From Bacteroidota bacterium (lineage in GTDB: Bacteria > Bacteroidota > Ignavibacteria > UBA10030 > SZUA-254): a DNA stretch of 8,907 nt. The stretch covers positions 1 through 8,907 of the forward strand of contig SCUC01000175.1 in NCBI GenBank assembly GCA_004322375.1, given 5' to 3'. The position numbers and the translations under genes are program-made. Positions 7,318 to 8,907 of the stretch are shown piece by piece (position 1 is the first letter of the stretch; every line of letters begins with the position of its first letter). The notes below the pieces were generated by a model, which did no database searches, was not told the origin of the DNA, and was given only the letters and a program-made list of their open reading frames with translations.

Positions 7318-8510
7318 GGAAAGATGTGGGAATGAATGGTGAGAAAGAGTTTAATAAAAAATACAACGCTGTAGACAATAATACCTCAAGCGTAAATATT
7401 TGGGATTATATTATCCTTATACTGAGATGGCGAAAGCTTTTAATCATAAATTTTTTGCTCCTGACAAGTTTGGCCATTATTATCAGTTTTTTATTACCGA
7501 AATGGTATAAATCAACCGCGTCGGTATTACCCCCTAAAGACCAAGGGTTATTAAGCGCAGGAGGTTTAGCTTCATCTGTGCTTAAATCTATTCCCGGATT
7601 GCCGAGATTTAGCAGTGCATCACAAAATTTAGGTACCTATAATTATTTGGCAATTCTAAAAAGTAGGACTGCAGCGGAGTCGGTTATTAATAAATTTAAT
7701 TTAATAGCTGCCTATGGAATAGAAGATAAGTCCCTTGAGAAAGCCATAAGTAAGCTGCGTGATAACACGCTTTTTGAATTACAAGATGATGATAATATAA
7801 CAATAGAAGTAATAGACACTGATTCTAAACGAGCAGCAGATATTGCAAATTATTTTGTTGAAATTTTAAATACGATGAGTATTCAGTTTGCCACTCAAGA
7901 GGCAAAAAGTAATAAAGAATTTATTGAAAAGCGATTAGAAGAGAATAAGAATGCGTTGCGAGTCAGTGAAGAAAAACTAAAAGAGTTTCAACAACAGAGC
8001 AATATTTTTTTTAGTCCTGACCAATCGAATTCAAATTTGGCTCAGATTGCGGAACTCTATGTCTCAAAAGTAAAAAAAGAAATTCAAATCGGAATACTTG
8101 AAAGAAGTGTAATGCCTGATAATGAAAATCTTAGACAACTTAAAATAGAGTTGAGTGAACTTGATAAAAGAATTTCTCCTATGCCGGAGGCAGGCATTGA
8201 ATCCATGCGCTTATATCGAGAGTTTTACATTCAACAAAAAATATTTGAGTACCTAACTCCGGTTTATGAACAAGCTAAAATAGATGAGCAAAAGAATGTT
8301 CCCGCAATACTAATTTTAGATAACGCGCGTCAAGCGGAAACGCCATTTAAACCGAGTAAGCGGCTGATTGTTTTTATTGGAGCTATTGTCAGCATGTTCA
8401 TATCAATGGTAACCATCATGATACGTGAGTATTTTTCCAATCTGCACAATTCCCCTGAATTGTTGGAGAAAGTACAGATAGTGAAGAGGTGTTTTGTTAA
8501 AGAAGAATAG
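7314..8510 (+). CDS. Wzz-type polysaccharide co-polymerase (chain-length determinant), no kinase domain
   Basis: The product has 398 aa and the topology of the polysaccharide co-polymerase family: inner-membrane helix 1 at about 41-62, a large periplasmic part, and helix 2 at about 350-372. The segment NIWDYIILILRWRKLL before helix 1 and WYKSTASVLPPKDQG after it fit the Wzz domain. Residues about 195-285 are charged, heptad-like helix, probably coiled coil. A proline motif (P344, P347, in TPFKPSKRL) precedes helix 2, as expected. Only about 26 residues follow helix 2, so the tyrosine kinase part of Wzc-like proteins is absent. Such proteins set polymer length with the Wzy polymerase, and here probably pass chains to the neighbouring Wza-type channel. 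The start ATG overlaps the previous stop by 4 bases; Met7 (7332) is a possible alternative, with GAGGA 11 bases before it. The first two thirds of the gene are markedly AT-rich. Confidence 0.9.
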   Translation: MRKDVGMNGEKEFNKKYNAVDNNTSSVNIWDYIILILRWRKLLIINFLLLTSLAIIISFLLPKWYKSTASVLPPKDQGLLSAGGLASSVLKSIPGLPRFSSASQNLGTYNYLAILKSRTAAESVINKFNLIAAYGIEDKSLEKAISKLRDNTLFELQDDDNITIEVIDTDSKRAADIANYFVEILNTMSIQFATQEAKSNKEFIEKRLEENKNALRVSEEKLKEFQQQSNIFFSPDQSNSNLAQIAELYVSKVKKEIQIGILERSVMPDNENLRQLKIELSELDKRISPMPEAGIESMRLYREFYIQQKIFEYLTPVYEQAKIDEQKNVPAILILDNARQAETPFKPSKRLIVFIGAIVSMFISMVTIMIREYFSNLHNSPELLEKVQIVKRCFVKEE

Positions 8511-8511
8511 C

Positions 8512-8907
8512 ATGGAGTTACAGTTAATCAAGGAAGCTCAGAGAAGGAAATTACTGTCGGAGGTTGTTGAGGTAATCTCGTTTTGTGTTTTTCTTGTCAC
8601 TATATTTTTTGTTGTTTATCATGATGATATTCAACTTCGTTTCCTGGGGCACAACGTGGAATTTCCAACGATTTATAATGTTCGTTTTCTAGGATTAAAA
8701 GTTCTTGACTGGCTCAGCGCGACAATATTTATTTTTTTATCGTTATCATTATTTACTCGGAAAGAGATTGAGGTCTCCTTTTTTCACAAAGAAATATTAG
8801 TAATATTTACTATTTATGGTGTAGCAGGAATTATCGGTTTTTTTTATGGAATGATTTACGATTATCCTTTTGAGCGGTGGTATCAAGATTTCCAACAAAC
8901 GTTGTAC
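8512..8907 (+). CDS. Multi-pass membrane protein, probable O-antigen polymerase/ligase-like (3' partial)
   Basis: A frame opens with ATG at 8512, one base after the co-polymerase stop, and runs without a stop to the window end (132 codons). An AG-rich stretch (AAAGAAGAA, 8499-8507) before it may serve as a weak ribosome site. The start is cytoplasmic and basic (EAQRRKLL). Three hydrophobic segments are visible, at about residues 18-36, 59-81 and 93-114. The stretch after the third, YGMIYDYPFERWYQDFQQTLY split around residues 112-132, resembles the short 'G-x-x-x-G ... D-x-R/Q' loop after the third helix in O-antigen ligase/polymerase family proteins. Together with its place after Wza- and Wzz-type genes this suggests a Wzy or WaaL-like enzyme that would join repeat units in the periplasm. 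The visible part is too short and too variable to prove it; a flippase or other membrane protein remains possible. That it is a real coding region is much surer than its function. Confidence 0.75.
   Translation, partial: MELQLIKEAQRRKLLSEVVEVISFCVFLVTIFFVVYHDDIQLRFLGHNVEFPTIYNVRFLGLKVLDWLSATIFIFLSLSLFTRKEIEVSFFHKEILVIFTIYGVAGIIGFFYGMIYDYPFERWYQDFQQTLY

Noticed and set aside
1..8907. CRISPR array, tRNA, rRNA, insertion sequence or phage genes
   Set aside because: I saw no spaced direct repeats of CRISPR size, no cloverleaf-like sequence, no transposase motifs or terminal inverted repeats, and no phage-type proteins.

Overview
The window looks like bacterial DNA of the Fibrobacteres-Chlorobi-Bacteroidetes (FCB) supergroup, most likely an Ignavibacteria-like or related lineage. 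The best clue is the C-terminal sorting domain of the first gene, with its NYPNPFNPTT block, LGQEVAAL and GLPSGVYFYRI motifs, which is the type A signal of the type IX secretion system (T9SS). Most start codons also lack a strong Shine-Dalgarno sequence, as is common in that group. The taxonomic call is an inference from protein style, not from a marker gene.

Left part (1-4280): two secreted beta-propeller-type proteins converge. The first (+ strand, 5' end outside the window) has YCF48/Asp-box repeats and ends in a T9SS sorting domain. The second (- strand, 975-4280, 1101 aa) is a large sortilin/BNR-repeat protein of the kind usually annotated 'glycosyl hydrolase', with no sorting domain. 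The gap between them holds a small hairpin and a possible remnant of another exported protein.

Middle (4281-4631): a 351-base non-coding stretch separates this part from the next operon. It holds a degenerate tandem repeat of an 8-base unit and the likely promoter region of the operon.

Right part (4632-8907): the start of a surface polysaccharide (O-antigen, capsule or exopolysaccharide) locus, all on the + strand and tightly packed. rfbB makes dTDP-4-keto-6-deoxyglucose, a precursor of rhamnose and related sugars. A Wza-type SLBB protein would form the outer-membrane export channel. A Wzz-type co-polymerase without a kinase domain would set chain length. A multi-pass membrane protein, cut by the window edge, is probably the polymerase or ligase. 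Overlaps of 14 and 4 bases and a 1-base gap point to one transcript. From about 7380 the DNA is patchily much more AT-rich than rfbB and the export gene, a pattern often seen where strain-variable polysaccharide genes begin.

I found no clearly new system. The points most worth a second look are the octamer repeat, the possible gene remnant at 822-974, the base-composition change inside the operon, and the C-terminal helix of the export protein.
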